DNA of 39,644 bases from Bordetella parapertussis. GTDB taxonomy: Bacteria > Pseudomonadota > Gammaproteobacteria > Burkholderiales > Thiobacillaceae. The DNA is taken from contig CAMDCO010000018.1 in the NCBI GenBank assembly GCA_945890495.1, positions 1-39,644 of the forward strand, in the 5' to 3' direction. The notes beneath the pieces were generated by a model. The model saw only the letters and a program-made list of their open reading frames with translations. It was not told the origin of the DNA and ran no database searches. Within the stretch, counting starts at the first letter, position 1, and every line of letters starts with the position of its first letter. The position numbers and the translations under genes are program-made. Below, piece by piece: positions 16,158 to 24,478 of this stretch.

Positions 16158-17450
16158 TTAGGTCGCGCCAACGAGCGTATCCCACCCGGTCGTATAACCC
16201 GGTGTCACCTTATCCCGCCGCATCTTCCAAGGCTGAACCACACCCTCCGCTGCCAGCTTGAGTGTTCCTCGCCCAAAGGTCTGGTTGACGGTGTCGAGCA
16301 ATGCCATCAACTTATCCCGACGGTTGTGCCCATCCGGGGTCACGGTCGCGAACAGATCCCCTTGGCGTTGCCCTGCGGGTGAAAGCTCCAGCAACATCAC
16401 GCCACACTTCTTATAGCGAAATCCCTCTCGATAAAGGCGCTTCAAACCCCACAGAGCCACCTTGGAAAGACGAGATGTATCGTCCGTAGGGTTCGGCAAG
16501 GGGATGGTCAAGCCCGGATGATATTGCGGCTCGGCGGTCTTGAATGGGTTGGTCTGGATGAAGATCTGTATCGCCCCAGCGATCTGTCCTTCCTTGCGTA
16601 ACCGCTCTGCCGCCCGGGCCACATGCGAGGCCATGGCTTCGCGCAGATCGGTCAGGTGAGTGACAGGATAACCAAAGCTACGCGAGGCAATGATCTGCTG
16701 CCTGGGAGAAGCAATCTCTTCCAGCGGAAGACAGGAGATACCGTTCAGTTCGCGCACCGTTTTCGCCAGCGTGACATTGAAACGGCGCTGAATCTGCGCC
16801 GGATCGGCCATCTTCAAGTCTTGGACGGAGTGGATGCCGGCCTCAGCGAGCTTGGCCTTCCATTGTGGCCCCACGCCCCAAACCTCGCCCGCCAGCGTCT
16901 CGGTGAAATAGCGGATCTGCTGCCATGGAGATAAGTCGTTGAGGTTGCACACGCCTGCCTCCTTGAAGTCGGCATGGCGCTTGGCAAGGTGATTGGCAAT
17001 CTTGGCCAGGGTTTTCGATGGACCGATGCCCACGCCGACCGGTATTCCCGTCCACTGCCGCACCCGCTGGTGGATCTGCTGACCGATGGAGGTCAGGTCC
17101 CAGTGGCTAAAGCCGGCAAAGCGCAAAAAAGATTCATCGATGGAATAAACCTCCTGCTCCGGGGCAAACTGAGCAATCACGGACATCATGCGCCGACTCA
17201 TGTCGGCATAAAGTTCATAGTTGGAGGAAAGGGCCACGCCGTCATGCCGAGCCAGCACATCGCGTATCTCGAAATAAGGCTGACCCATCCGGACACCCAA
17301 GGCTTTGGCCTCGTTGCTGCGCGCCACCGCACAACCATCGTTGTTTGACAGCACCACTACCGGGCGCCCTTCCAGCTTTGGGTCAAATACCCGCTCACAG
17401 CTCACATAAAAGTTGTTGCCATCGACAAGAGTGAATTGGGCGCGGCCCAT
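16158..17450 (-). CDS. umuC: DNA polymerase V catalytic subunit UmuC
   Basis: The 430-residue protein is a Y-family translesion polymerase. The first metal aspartate is in [15 protein letters not shown], the fold marker [14 protein letters not shown] follows, the second acidic pair is in YSIDESF, and a helix-hairpin region contains [19 protein letters not shown]. The C-terminal little-finger domain is complete. With UmuD' it copies past DNA damage at the cost of mutations. ATG 17450 overlaps the umuD stop as TGATG; a GTG at 17453 is the alternative. It is the second gene of the SOS operon. Confidence 0.95.
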   Translation of the reverse strand: MGRAQFTLVDGNNFYVSCERVFDPKLEGRPVVVLSNNDGCAVARSNEAKALGVRMGQPYFEIRDVLARHDGVALSSNYELYADMSRRMMSVIAQFAPEQEVYSIDESFLRFAGFSHWDLTSIGQQIHQRVRQWTGIPVGVGIGPSKTLAKIANHLAKRHADFKEAGVCNLNDLSPWQQIRYFTETLAGEVWGVGPQWKAKLAEAGIHSVQDLKMADPAQIQRRFNVTLAKTVRELNGISCLPLEEIASPRQQIIASRSFGYPVTHLTDLREAMASHVARAAERLRKEGQIAGAIQIFIQTNPFKTAEPQYHPGLTIPLPNPTDDTSRLSKVALWGLKRLYREGFRYKKCGVMLLELSPAGQRQGDLFATVTPDGHNRRDKLMALLDTVNQTFGRGTLKLAAEGVVQPWKMRRDKVTPGYTTGWDTLVGAT

Positions 17451-18016
17451 CACTTGAGCTTCCTAACGACACCCTTCACCACACCCCAGATCGTCAATTC
17501 CTGCCCGTCTCTGATCTCGATCGGCGCAAAAGCAGGGTTATGCGGCAAGAGGCGGATCACACCACGATGGCGATACAACTCCTTCACCGTCAGTTCACCA
17601 TCCACGACGGCCAGAACGATATCGCCATGATGCGCATCTAGGGCCCGGTCCACGGCGATGATGTCACCGCTCAGGATGCCGGCATTCACCATGGAATCCC
17701 CCTTGATCCGCACATAGAAGGTCGCCGCCTCATGCTCGACCAGATACGCGTTGAGATCGAGCCGGCCCTCGACATAATCCTCGGCAGGTGACGGAAACCC
17801 TGCAGGAACAGATCCATCAAAAAACGGCAAGGGCATCGGGCTGACCAGATCCACACCCCCCAACCATTCCACCTCGGTGCCCATGCGCGGCAAGGCCAGA
17901 TACGCCTTGACCTCACCGATGCGACTAACCGGGACCCGTATCACCTGTGTCGGTTCCCCATAAGGGCCAAAGCCCGGCTTGCGCCCTTGTCCAGGCCGAA
18001 TTCCACCACGCGGCAT
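17450..18016 (-). CDS. umuD: UmuD-type S24 peptidase, long N-terminal form
   Basis: The 188-residue protein has the LexA/UmuD self-cleavage domain: cleavage site in VPAGFPSPA (Ala-Gly near residue 70), nucleophile serine in GDSMVNAG (near 107) and lysine in LTVKEL (near 144). It is ~50 residues longer than E. coli UmuD; the extra N-terminus is basic and glycine-rich ([18 protein letters not shown]), a type known in other proteobacterial UmuD-like proteins and perhaps DNA-binding. RecA-stimulated cleavage would give UmuD', the partner of UmuC. The coupled overlap with umuC and a LexA-box-like site just upstream support SOS control. Confidence 0.92.
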   Translation of the reverse strand: MPRGGIRPGQGRKPGFGPYGEPTQVIRVPVSRIGEVKAYLALPRMGTEVEWLGGVDLVSPMPLPFFDGSVPAGFPSPAEDYVEGRLDLNAYLVEHEAATFYVRIKGDSMVNAGILSGDIIAVDRALDAHHGDIVLAVVDGELTVKELYRHRGVIRLLPHNPAFAPIEIRDGQELTIWGVVKGVVRKLK

Positions 18017-18024
18017 GACGCCCT

Positions 18025-18040
18025 CTGTTAGCCGTTACAA
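18025..18040 (-). promoter_or_regulatory. possible LexA (SOS) box for umuDC
   Basis: On the minus strand TTGT-N8-ACAG lies 8 bases before the umuD start codon, one base off the gammaproteobacterial consensus CTGT-N8-ACAG. Overlap with the ribosome-site region would block expression when LexA is bound. The match is short, so it is tentative. Next to it (about 18076-18110) is a GGGGACACAATACTTAA motif that looks like a dispersed repeat. Confidence 0.4.
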
Positions 18041-18149
18041 CAAACAAAGTATAAACGACACCGGACAATACCCGCTATAGAAGATAAGGGGACACAATAC
18101 TTAATGACCCGCATCCTCGGCCCACTTCCCTCCTGGCGCCCCCCTTAAA

Positions 18150-19586
18150 TTAGGCTATTTTTTCACGCAGACTGTCCAAAGTGGCTTGATCGGCGCGGAC
18201 GCGAAAAAAGGCGCCGGCCGCGTCGGCATGTTCCGAAAGCACTTCACAACGCGCAAAAATATCACCGCGCAACTGCTGTGCGGTCCATGGCAGAAAAAGC
18301 TCCATCTCAATCAGATCTTGCTGAAAATACGCCATGATGGCCTGATGCAGACTCGCGACATCGTCCGGCCGGCGCGCGCTCATCACGATGCACCCCGGAT
18401 AGCGGGCGCGCAGGTCAGCGGCGTATTGCGATTCGCTTTCGGCTTGGTACTCAACGGGGTCAGCGGTGCCATCAGCCGGCCTGTAAATAACGCGATCGAC
18501 CTTGTTGAATACACGAATGCGCGGCACATCCTGCGCGCCGATCTCGGCCAGCACCTCGTTGGTGGTCTCCAATTGCCGCTCAAACCCCGGGTCGCTGGCG
18601 TCGATCACATGCAGCAGCAATGAAGCGTCTAGGGCCTCCTCCAGCGTCGACTTGAACGAGGTAACCAATCCGTGCGGCAGGTTTTTGATAAAGCCCACCG
18701 TATCGCTGACCAACACGCGCGGGATGCCTTCGGGATGCAGGCTACGCACGGTGGTGTCGAGCGTGGCAAAGAGTTTATCGGCAACCAGCACCTCGCTACC
18801 GGTGAGGGCGCGCATCAAGGTGGATTTACCCGCGTTGGTGTAGCCGACCAACGCCACGCTGGCGAGCCCTTGGTTGGCCTGGCGACGGGCGCGCTGGGTC
18901 TTGCGATCGGCCTCCATCGCGACGATTTCTTTCTGCAATTCGGCGATGCGGTCGCGCAATTTGCGTTTATCCAACTCGGTATGCGACTCGCCGGCCCCAC
19001 GACCACCCACGCCGCTACGCTGGCGTCCTTGCGGCCCGGCCAACTTCGCCGCCTCGCGCAGGCGCGGCGCCATGTAGCCGATCCGGGCGATTTCCACTTG
19101 CGCACGCGCCGCAGGGGAACGCGCATTGCGATGGAAAATCTCCAAAATCACCATGGTGCGATCCATGACCTGGCAGCCGACCTCTTTTTCAAGATTGCGC
19201 GCCTGCGACGGGGAGATCTCATGATCGACAAACAAGACCTCAATCGGCTCGGTCGAGACGGTGTCGAGGTCAATGCCATGCTCCATCTCGCCGTCGATTG
19301 ACGCGTCAAGTGCGGTCAGATCAGACGAAAGATCCATCTCAAAGTCGGGCTCGGCATCCGGTTTATGGCCCACAAAGTGGCGCATTTCCTCCCGTTTTCC
19401 GATGCCCAGGTACGCCGTTCGGTCGAAGCTGGAGCGTTTTTGCACAAAACTGCGGATGACCTTGAAACCTAGGGTCTTGGCGAGTTCACGCAACTCGGCC
19501 AGCGAGGCTTCGAACTCGACATCGCTCACACCGGGGCGTTGCACCGAGGCGGCAATGGCGTACTGGGGCTTATCTATGTTTTGCAT
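18150..19586 (-). CDS. hflX: GTPase HflX
   Basis: The 478-residue protein has the HflX N-terminal nucleotide-binding domain (SSFDRTAYLGIGKREEM, VDHEISPSQARNLE), the linker with GPQGRQRSGVGGRGAGE, and a GTPase domain with G1 GYTNAGKST near residue 247, switch threonine in LFATLDTT, G3 DTVGFI and G4 FNKVD. HflX splits stalled or heat-stressed ribosomes. An acidic insertion around residues 85-125 makes it somewhat longer than E. coli HflX (426). It lacks the usual hfq and hflKC neighbours, so it could be a second, stand-alone copy. Confidence 0.92.
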   Translation of the reverse strand: MQNIDKPQYAIAASVQRPGVSDVEFEASLAELRELAKTLGFKVIRSFVQKRSSFDRTAYLGIGKREEMRHFVGHKPDAEPDFEMDLSSDLTALDASIDGEMEHGIDLDTVSTEPIEVLFVDHEISPSQARNLEKEVGCQVMDRTMVILEIFHRNARSPAARAQVEIARIGYMAPRLREAAKLAGPQGRQRSGVGGRGAGESHTELDKRKLRDRIAELQKEIVAMEADRKTQRARRQANQGLASVALVGYTNAGKSTLMRALTGSEVLVADKLFATLDTTVRSLHPEGIPRVLVSDTVGFIKNLPHGLVTSFKSTLEEALDASLLLHVIDASDPGFERQLETTNEVLAEIGAQDVPRIRVFNKVDRVIYRPADGTADPVEYQAESESQYAADLRARYPGCIVMSARRPDDVASLHQAIMAYFQQDLIEMELFLPWTAQQLRGDIFARCEVLSEHADAAGAFFRVRADQATLDSLREKIA

Positions 19587-19787
19587 GCAAGGATCAATTC
19601 TGTTGTAAGTTTCACTGACAGTGTACTCAGACGCGAGTTCAAATTCGAAGTGCCATTCTGATTAACGGGTTGGGAGGGCGAGATGGGTAATCCCCCCATT
19701 TTCAGGAGGGCTCAAAAGTAGAGTCATGCGGCCATGGCCAACCGCTGTTTCGAGGCACGGAAATTGTGGTCTGACCCCGATTCCCCT
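19587..19787. other. non-coding gap, probable mobile-element debris
   Basis: I see no gene here. The phrases GGGCTCAAAAGTAGAGTCATG (about 19708) and TGGTCTGACCCCGATTCCCC (about 19768) look like dispersed-repeat or insertion-sequence end fragments, but I cannot name the element. The second is related to the GGTCTGAGCCC motif at 5297 and 14575. Confidence 0.35.
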
Positions 19788-20282
19788 TTATTTTCGGGCG
19801 AGCGCGCGGGCAATGGTTTCGTCCAACTGGATGGCCGAGCGCGTCATCACTTCGGCTACCCGAGGTTCCATCATTCCGGCCATCAGGCTCGCATTCATGC
19901 GGCTGACCATGACCCGGCCATCGCTCATTCCATAGACCGAGACGCTGCACGGCATCAGCGCAGAGACATAGCGGGTGTCGTCGCTCTTGAGCAGTGGCAC
20001 TGCGTTTTTGCCGCTCGTGAGTTCCAGAATCACCAAGCCGCCAGGGAGTTGCACGCCTTTCTTCGCCAGACGCCCGCCCAGGTCGATCTCTGCTACCAGG
20101 TTCCAGCCGTCGGTGGCCAGTTGTTCTTTGAGGGTTTTGAGGGTGGTGGCGAAGTCGGCACCGCTGACATCCTCCACAACGATGGCGCGGGGGTTGGGCT
20201 GTGCGGCTTGTGCCGATGCGTTAAAAGAACAGGCGAAGGCGGTGGCCAGCAATAATTGGGCGAGGGTTTTAGACATGTTCAT
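19788..20282 (-). CDS. secreted DUF302 protein
   Basis: The 164-residue protein has a signal peptide (MNMSKTLAQLLLATAFACSF ending ASAQA near residue 26) and one DUF302 domain: VSGADFATTLKTLKEQLATD near the start and the conserved ALMPCSVSVYGMSDGRVMVS, then SRMNASLMAGMM. DUF302 proteins are small periplasmic or cytoplasmic proteins of uncertain role, sometimes near sulfur or redox genes. ATG 20282 with GGAGAA just upstream is used. It appears to be a single-gene unit bounded by repeats on both sides. Confidence 0.85.
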   Translation of the reverse strand: MNMSKTLAQLLLATAFACSFNASAQAAQPNPRAIVVEDVSGADFATTLKTLKEQLATDGWNLVAEIDLGGRLAKKGVQLPGGLVILELTSGKNAVPLLKSDDTRYVSALMPCSVSVYGMSDGRVMVSRMNASLMAGMMEPRVAEVMTRSAIQLDETIARALARK

Positions 20283-20382
20283 GAGTTTCTCCAGTAGATG
20301 ATGCCCGTACTTAAACAGGGCTTATGGAAAGCCTATCACGAAGCCGTCAGGCTTATCCACCCGCGACGATGGTGCGGGGATA

Positions 20383-20755
20383 AAATTACATGGCGCCCAA
20401 TAACCCGTTCGGCCTGAGCCTGTCGAAGGCTTCTCGAAGGCTTGTATTGGCGGGTGTCTGGCGGTTCGACAGGCTCACCGCGAACGGTTACGGTTTTGCC
20501 GGAACGGTCGTGGGGCGAACGGTTACGGTGACACTCTCCTTCTCCCACCGGGGGAAGGTGCCCGTAGGGCGGATGGGGGACGCGCGTGGATCAACCGGCT
20601 GCGCCTTATTTAGGCGGCTTTCCCTCTCCCCAGCCCTCTCCCGATGGGCGAGGGGGCCATGCCCTTACCATGCTGCTGGATAGCGCATTGGCTCCCCAGC
20701 CCTCTCCCGGTGGGCGAGGGGCCATACCCTTACCCTCTCCAAATCACATGGCGCC
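20383..20755. repeat. composite dispersed repeat block
   Basis: The 520-base gap between the DUF302 gene and uvrB holds no gene. It carries two direct copies of AAATYACATGGCGCC (20383-20397 and 20741-20755), relatives of the AAATCACATAGAGCC ends seen elsewhere. Between them are a ~115-bp block matching 297-415 (20541-20655) and two CCCTCTCCC hairpin motifs. It therefore looks like a diverged and rearranged copy of the 182-519 element. Confidence 0.65.
20405..20487. repeat. REP-like palindrome
   Basis: TGAGCCTGTCGAA (20415-20427) pairs exactly with TTCGACAGGCTCA (20465-20477), with outer arms CCGTTCG and CGAACGG. This is the widespread 'GTTCGGCCTGAGC...' type REP sequence of proteobacteria, usually intergenic. 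Confidence 0.8.
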
Positions 20756-20803
20756 CAAAAAACCGAGACGGTCTCAGCGAACGCTTTGCCAGGCCCGTCT
20801 ACC

Positions 20804-22873
20804 TCACTCCAAATCCGGCACTTCCACCCCGAAGAGTTGTTTCTTGAGTCCGGACAGTCGATCGCGCAATTCGGCGGCGCGTTCGAATTGCAGGTCGCGG
20901 GCGGCGGTGTGCATCTCTTTTTCCAGCTTTTTGATCTCGCGTGCCAAGGTCTTTTCGTCCATGGCGGCGTAGGTGGCGCTGACCTGAGCCGCTTTCAGTT
21001 CCTTTTGCGCGGCATTGGCGTCGTACACCCCGTCGATGATGTCCTTGATGCGCTTGACCACGCCGCGCGGGGTGATGCCATTCGCCGTGTTGAAGGCGAT
21101 CTGTTTGGCGCGGCGGCGCTCGGTTTCGTCAATGGCGCGGCGCATGGAGTTGGTGATCTTGTCGGCGTACAGGATGGCGGTGCCGTTGAGGTGGCGTGCG
21201 GCGCGGCCGATGGTCTGGATGAGGCTGCGCTCGGAGCGCAGGAATCCTTCTTTGTCCGCGTCGAGAATTCCGACCAATGAAACCTCTGGTAAATCAATGC
21301 CTTCTCGTAACAGGTTGATGCCCACCAGCACATCAAACTCGCCCAGACGCAGATCGCGCAGGATCTCGACCCGCTCCACCGTGTCGATATCCGAGTGCAG
21401 GTAACGCACCTTGATGCCGTGGTCGGTGTAGTAGTCGGTCAGTTGCTCGGCCATGCGCTTGGTCAGGGTGGTCACCAACACGCGCTCGTTTTTCGCGACG
21501 CGCAGGGTGATTTCGCTCATCAAGTCATCGACCTGGGTGGTGGCCGGGCGAATGATGACCACAGGATCGATCAGGCCGGTGGGGCGCACCACTTGTTCCA
21601 CCACCTGCTGCTGATGCTCCGCCTCATAGGCGCTGGGTGTGGCCGAGACAAACACGGTTGGCCGCAGCATGGCCTCAAACTCCTCAAACTTGAGCGGTCG
21701 GTTGTCCAGGGCCGAGGGCAGGCGGAAGCCGTAATCAACGAGGTTTTCCTTACGCGCCCGGTCGCCCTTGTACATCGCCCCCACCTGCGGCACCGCGACA
21801 TGCGATTCGTCAAAAAACATCAGCGCGTCCGCTGGCAGGTAGTCGATCAGGGTCGGCGGCGGCTCGCCGGCCTGGCGACCGGACAGGTGCCGTGAGTAGT
21901 TTTCGATGCCCTTGCAAAAGCCAATCTCGGACAGGAGTTCCAGATCAAAACGGGTGCGCTGTTCAATGCGCTGCGCCTCGACCAGCTTGCCCTCGCGGTT
22001 GAACCAATCCAGCCGCGCGGCCAGCTCGACCTTGATCGTGTCCACGGCACGCAACACCGTCGCCCGGGGCGTGACATAGTGGCTGGACGGATAGACGGTG
22101 AACCGGGTCGGCTTGCCCAACACCTCGCCGGTCAGCGGATCGAACAGGGCCAGCCCCTCGATCTCGTCATCGAACAGGGCGATGCGCACCGCCGTCTCGG
22201 CGTTTTCGGCGGGGAAGATGTCGATGCTGTCGCCGCGCACGCGAAAGGTCCCGCGCGCAAAATCCGCCTCGTTGCGCGTGTATTGCATCTCGGTCAGCCG
22301 CTTCAAGATCGCCCGCTGCTCCATCCGCTCGCCCTGACGCAGGTGCAAGATCATGCCGTGATAGTCGGACGGATCACCAATGCCGTAGATCGCCGACACG
22401 GTGGCGACGATCACGCAGTCGCGCCGCTCCAGCAAGGCCTTGGTGGTGCTCAAACGCATCTGCTCGATGTGCTCGTTGATCGAACTGTCCTTTTCGATGA
22501 ACAGGTCGCGCGCCGGGACATAGGCCTCGGGCTGGTAATAATCGTAATAGCTGACGAAATACTCGACCGCGTTATCGGGGAAAAACTCACGGAACTCGCT
22601 GTACAACTGCGCCGCCAGCGTCTTGTTCGGCGCCAGCACAAAGGCCGGTCGGCCCATGCGGGCAATGACATGCGCCATCGTGTAGGTCTTGCCCGAACCC
22701 GTCACCCCCAGCAAGGTCTGAAAACGATCGCCGCGTTCAAAGCCCGCCACCAGCGCCGCAATGGCCGCCGGTTGGTCACCCGCCGGGGCAAAGGGCTGGT
22801 GTAGCGCAAAGGGGCTGCCGTCGAAATGCAGTACATCGACACCCGCCGGGGTGCTGTCAGGGGAGGCAGACAT
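20804..22873 (-). CDS. uvrB: excinuclease ABC subunit B
   Basis: The 689-residue protein is complete UvrB: Walker [13 protein letters not shown] near residue 56, the beta-hairpin with [12 protein letters not shown], the DEAD-like box FFDESH, helicase motifs ([26 protein letters not shown]), and a C-terminal UVR domain ([20 protein letters not shown]) that contacts UvrC. It verifies DNA damage delivered by UvrA in nucleotide excision repair. It is divergent from the aminotransferase gene with about 110 bases between them, an arrangement known from betaproteobacteria. Confidence 0.97.
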   Translation of the reverse strand: MSASPDSTPAGVDVLHFDGSPFALHQPFAPAGDQPAAIAALVAGFERGDRFQTLLGVTGSGKTYTMAHVIARMGRPAFVLAPNKTLAAQLYSEFREFFPDNAVEYFVSYYDYYQPEAYVPARDLFIEKDSSINEHIEQMRLSTTKALLERRDCVIVATVSAIYGIGDPSDYHGMILHLRQGERMEQRAILKRLTEMQYTRNEADFARGTFRVRGDSIDIFPAENAETAVRIALFDDEIEGLALFDPLTGEVLGKPTRFTVYPSSHYVTPRATVLRAVDTIKVELAARLDWFNREGKLVEAQRIEQRTRFDLELLSEIGFCKGIENYSRHLSGRQAGEPPPTLIDYLPADALMFFDESHVAVPQVGAMYKGDRARKENLVDYGFRLPSALDNRPLKFEEFEAMLRPTVFVSATPSAYEAEHQQQVVEQVVRPTGLIDPVVIIRPATTQVDDLMSEITLRVAKNERVLVTTLTKRMAEQLTDYYTDHGIKVRYLHSDIDTVERVEILRDLRLGEFDVLVGINLLREGIDLPEVSLVGILDADKEGFLRSERSLIQTIGRAARHLNGTAILYADKITNSMRRAIDETERRRAKQIAFNTANGITPRGVVKRIKDIIDGVYDANAAQKELKAAQVSATYAAMDEKTLAREIKKLEKEMHTAARDLQFERAAELRDRLSGLKKQLFGVEVPDLE

Positions 22874-22982
22874 TGGGTAGAATCGCGAGCTTGAAATAGG
22901 TCTGTAACACGAATGTGCCCGTCAGCGAGGATGCCGTCGGGCCAGCCGATTATCCCGGATTTTCCAGTAAAGCGTTTCTACC

Positions 22983-24191
22983 ATGCCCGCCTCGCCCTTT
23001 GCCACCCTCGAACTTGCCCCGCGCGACCCCATCCTGGGCCTGAACGAGGCCTTCAACGCCGACCCCCGCAGCGACAAAACAAACCTCGGTGTCGGCGTTT
23101 ATTACGATGCCAACGGCAAGATCCCCCTCCTCGCCTGCGTTAAGACGGCCGAGGCCGAGCGCGTCGCCGCCGCCCTGCCGCGCGGCTACCAGCCCATCGA
23201 AGGCCCGGCCGCCTACAACCGCGCCGTGCAGACCCTGCTCCTGGGGGCCGACTCCCCCCTCCTCGCCGAGGGCCGCGTCGTCACCACCCAGTCCATCGGC
23301 GGCACTGGCGCGCTCAAGATCGGCGCCGACTTCCTGTTTCGCCAGCTCGGCAGCCGCACCATCCACATCAGCGACCCCAGTTGGGAGAACCACCGCGCCC
23401 TGTTCGAGGCCGCCGGCTTCACAGTCGCCGATTACCCCTACTACGACCCCGCCACGCGCGGCGTCCGCTTCGATGCCCTGATCGCCTATCTGAACGGCCT
23501 GCCCAGCGGCGATGTTGTCCTGTTGCACGCCTGCTGCCACAACCCCACCGGCGCCGACCTGTCCCCTGCACAGTGGAGCGAGATCATTCGCGTCTGCGCC
23601 CAACGCGGCCTCATCCCCTTCCTCGACATCGCCTACCAGGGCTTTGCCGATGGCATCGAGGCCGATGCCGCCGCCGTGCGCCAGTTTGCCGATGCCGGTC
23701 TGACCTGCCTCGTCGCCAGCTCCTTCTCCAAATCCTTTTCGCTCTATGGCGAACGGGTCGGCGCCCTGTCCGTGCTGTGCGCCAACGCCGACGAGGCCAC
23801 GCGCGTCCTGTCGCAGGTCAAGCGCGTCATCCGCACCAACTACTCCAACCCGCCTATCCATGGCGCCGCCATCATCACCGCCGTCCTCACCCAGCCCGCC
23901 CTGCGCCAGCAATGGGAAGACGAACTGGCCACCATGCGCGAGCGCATCCGCGCCATGCGCGGCGACCTCGTTACCGGCTTGGCAGCCCAAGGCGTGGCCA
24001 CCGATTTCGGCTTCATCAACCGCCAGCGCGGCATGTTCTCGTACACCGGGCTGACCGCCGCCGAGGTTGAAACCTTGCGCGCCGAACACGGTATCTACGC
24101 CGTCTCCACCGGCCGCATCTGCCTGGCCGCCCTGAACCCCGGAAACCTCGGTCATGTCGCCAGCGCCATCGCCCAAGTCCTCAAGGCCTGA
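22983..24191 (+). CDS. aromatic/aspartate aminotransferase (class I)
   Basis: The 402-residue PLP enzyme belongs to the AspC/TyrB subgroup: LGVGVYYDANGKIPLL near the start, the substrate-loop region YQPIEGPAAYNRAV, LLHACCHNPTGAD, the PLP lysine in SSFSKSFSLYGERVGAL near residue 248, and the arginine in TGRICLAALN that binds the carboxylate. It exchanges amino groups between aspartate or aromatic amino acids and 2-oxoglutarate. The exact preference cannot be read. It is transcribed alone, towards tRNA-Asn. Confidence 0.93.
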   Translation: MPASPFATLELAPRDPILGLNEAFNADPRSDKTNLGVGVYYDANGKIPLLACVKTAEAERVAAALPRGYQPIEGPAAYNRAVQTLLLGADSPLLAEGRVVTTQSIGGTGALKIGADFLFRQLGSRTIHISDPSWENHRALFEAAGFTVADYPYYDPATRGVRFDALIAYLNGLPSGDVVLLHACCHNPTGADLSPAQWSEIIRVCAQRGLIPFLDIAYQGFADGIEADAAAVRQFADAGLTCLVASSFSKSFSLYGERVGALSVLCANADEATRVLSQVKRVIRTNYSNPPIHGAAIITAVLTQPALRQQWEDELATMRERIRAMRGDLVTGLAAQGVATDFGFINRQRGMFSYTGLTAAEVETLRAEHGIYAVSTGRICLAALNPGNLGHVASAIAQVLKA

Positions 24192-24235
24192 GCACCACAA
24201 ACGCCGCCATGATCTAAAAAAAGGCGCATTTAACC

Positions 24236-24265
24236 TTGACCGCAACCGTCACAAATCCGTAGAAT
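24236..24265 (+). promoter_or_regulatory. sigma-70 promoter for tRNA-Asn
   Basis: A -35 box TTGACC (24236-24241) and -10 box TAGAAT (24260-24265) have an 18-base spacer, followed by a GC-rich discriminator (GCGCG) typical of stringently controlled stable-RNA promoters. The tRNA begins ~47 bases downstream. Confidence 0.7.
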
Positions 24266-24311
24266 GCGCGTCTCTTGTCGATCTGATGTTGATGGCCGCA
24301 AGAAGCTTCAT

Positions 24312-24387
24312 TCCCCGATAGCTCAGTTGGTAGAGCAACGGACTGTTAATCCGTGTGTCCCTGGTTCGAGCCCAGGTCGGGGAGCCA
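24312..24387 (+). tRNA. tRNA-Asn (GTT)
   Basis: The 76-nt cloverleaf has acceptor arms TCCCCGA and TCGGGGA, a D-arm AGCTCAGTTGGTAGAGC, an anticodon stem ACGGA/TCCGT around loop CTGTTAA with anticodon GTT at 24345-24347, and a T-arm CTGGTTCGAGCCCAG. The 3' CCA is encoded (24385-24387). Confidence 0.97.
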
Positions 24388-24396
24388 AATTCCCAA

Positions 24397-24433
24397 GCAA
24401 AAAGGCCGCCTTTTGAGGTGGCCTTTTTGCTTT
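24397..24433. terminator. terminator after tRNA-Asn
   Basis: GCAAAAAGGCC (24397-24407) pairs with GGCCTTTTTGC (24420-24430), giving an 11-bp stem with A- and T-tracts on either side. It can serve the tRNA and, read from the other strand, the sensor-kinase gene ending at 24479. Confidence 0.85.
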
Positions 24434-24478
24434 GAAGGCACGCTACAGAAGCGCGACAGCGAGTTAGAGCAGGCGGGC

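Noticed and set aside
22950-24245. A 431-codon minus-strand open frame opposite the aminotransferase gene
   Set aside because: It is a glycine/alanine-rich antisense shadow of a GC-rich gene with high third-position GC. The plus-strand frame has clear PLP-enzyme motifs and the antisense frame has none.
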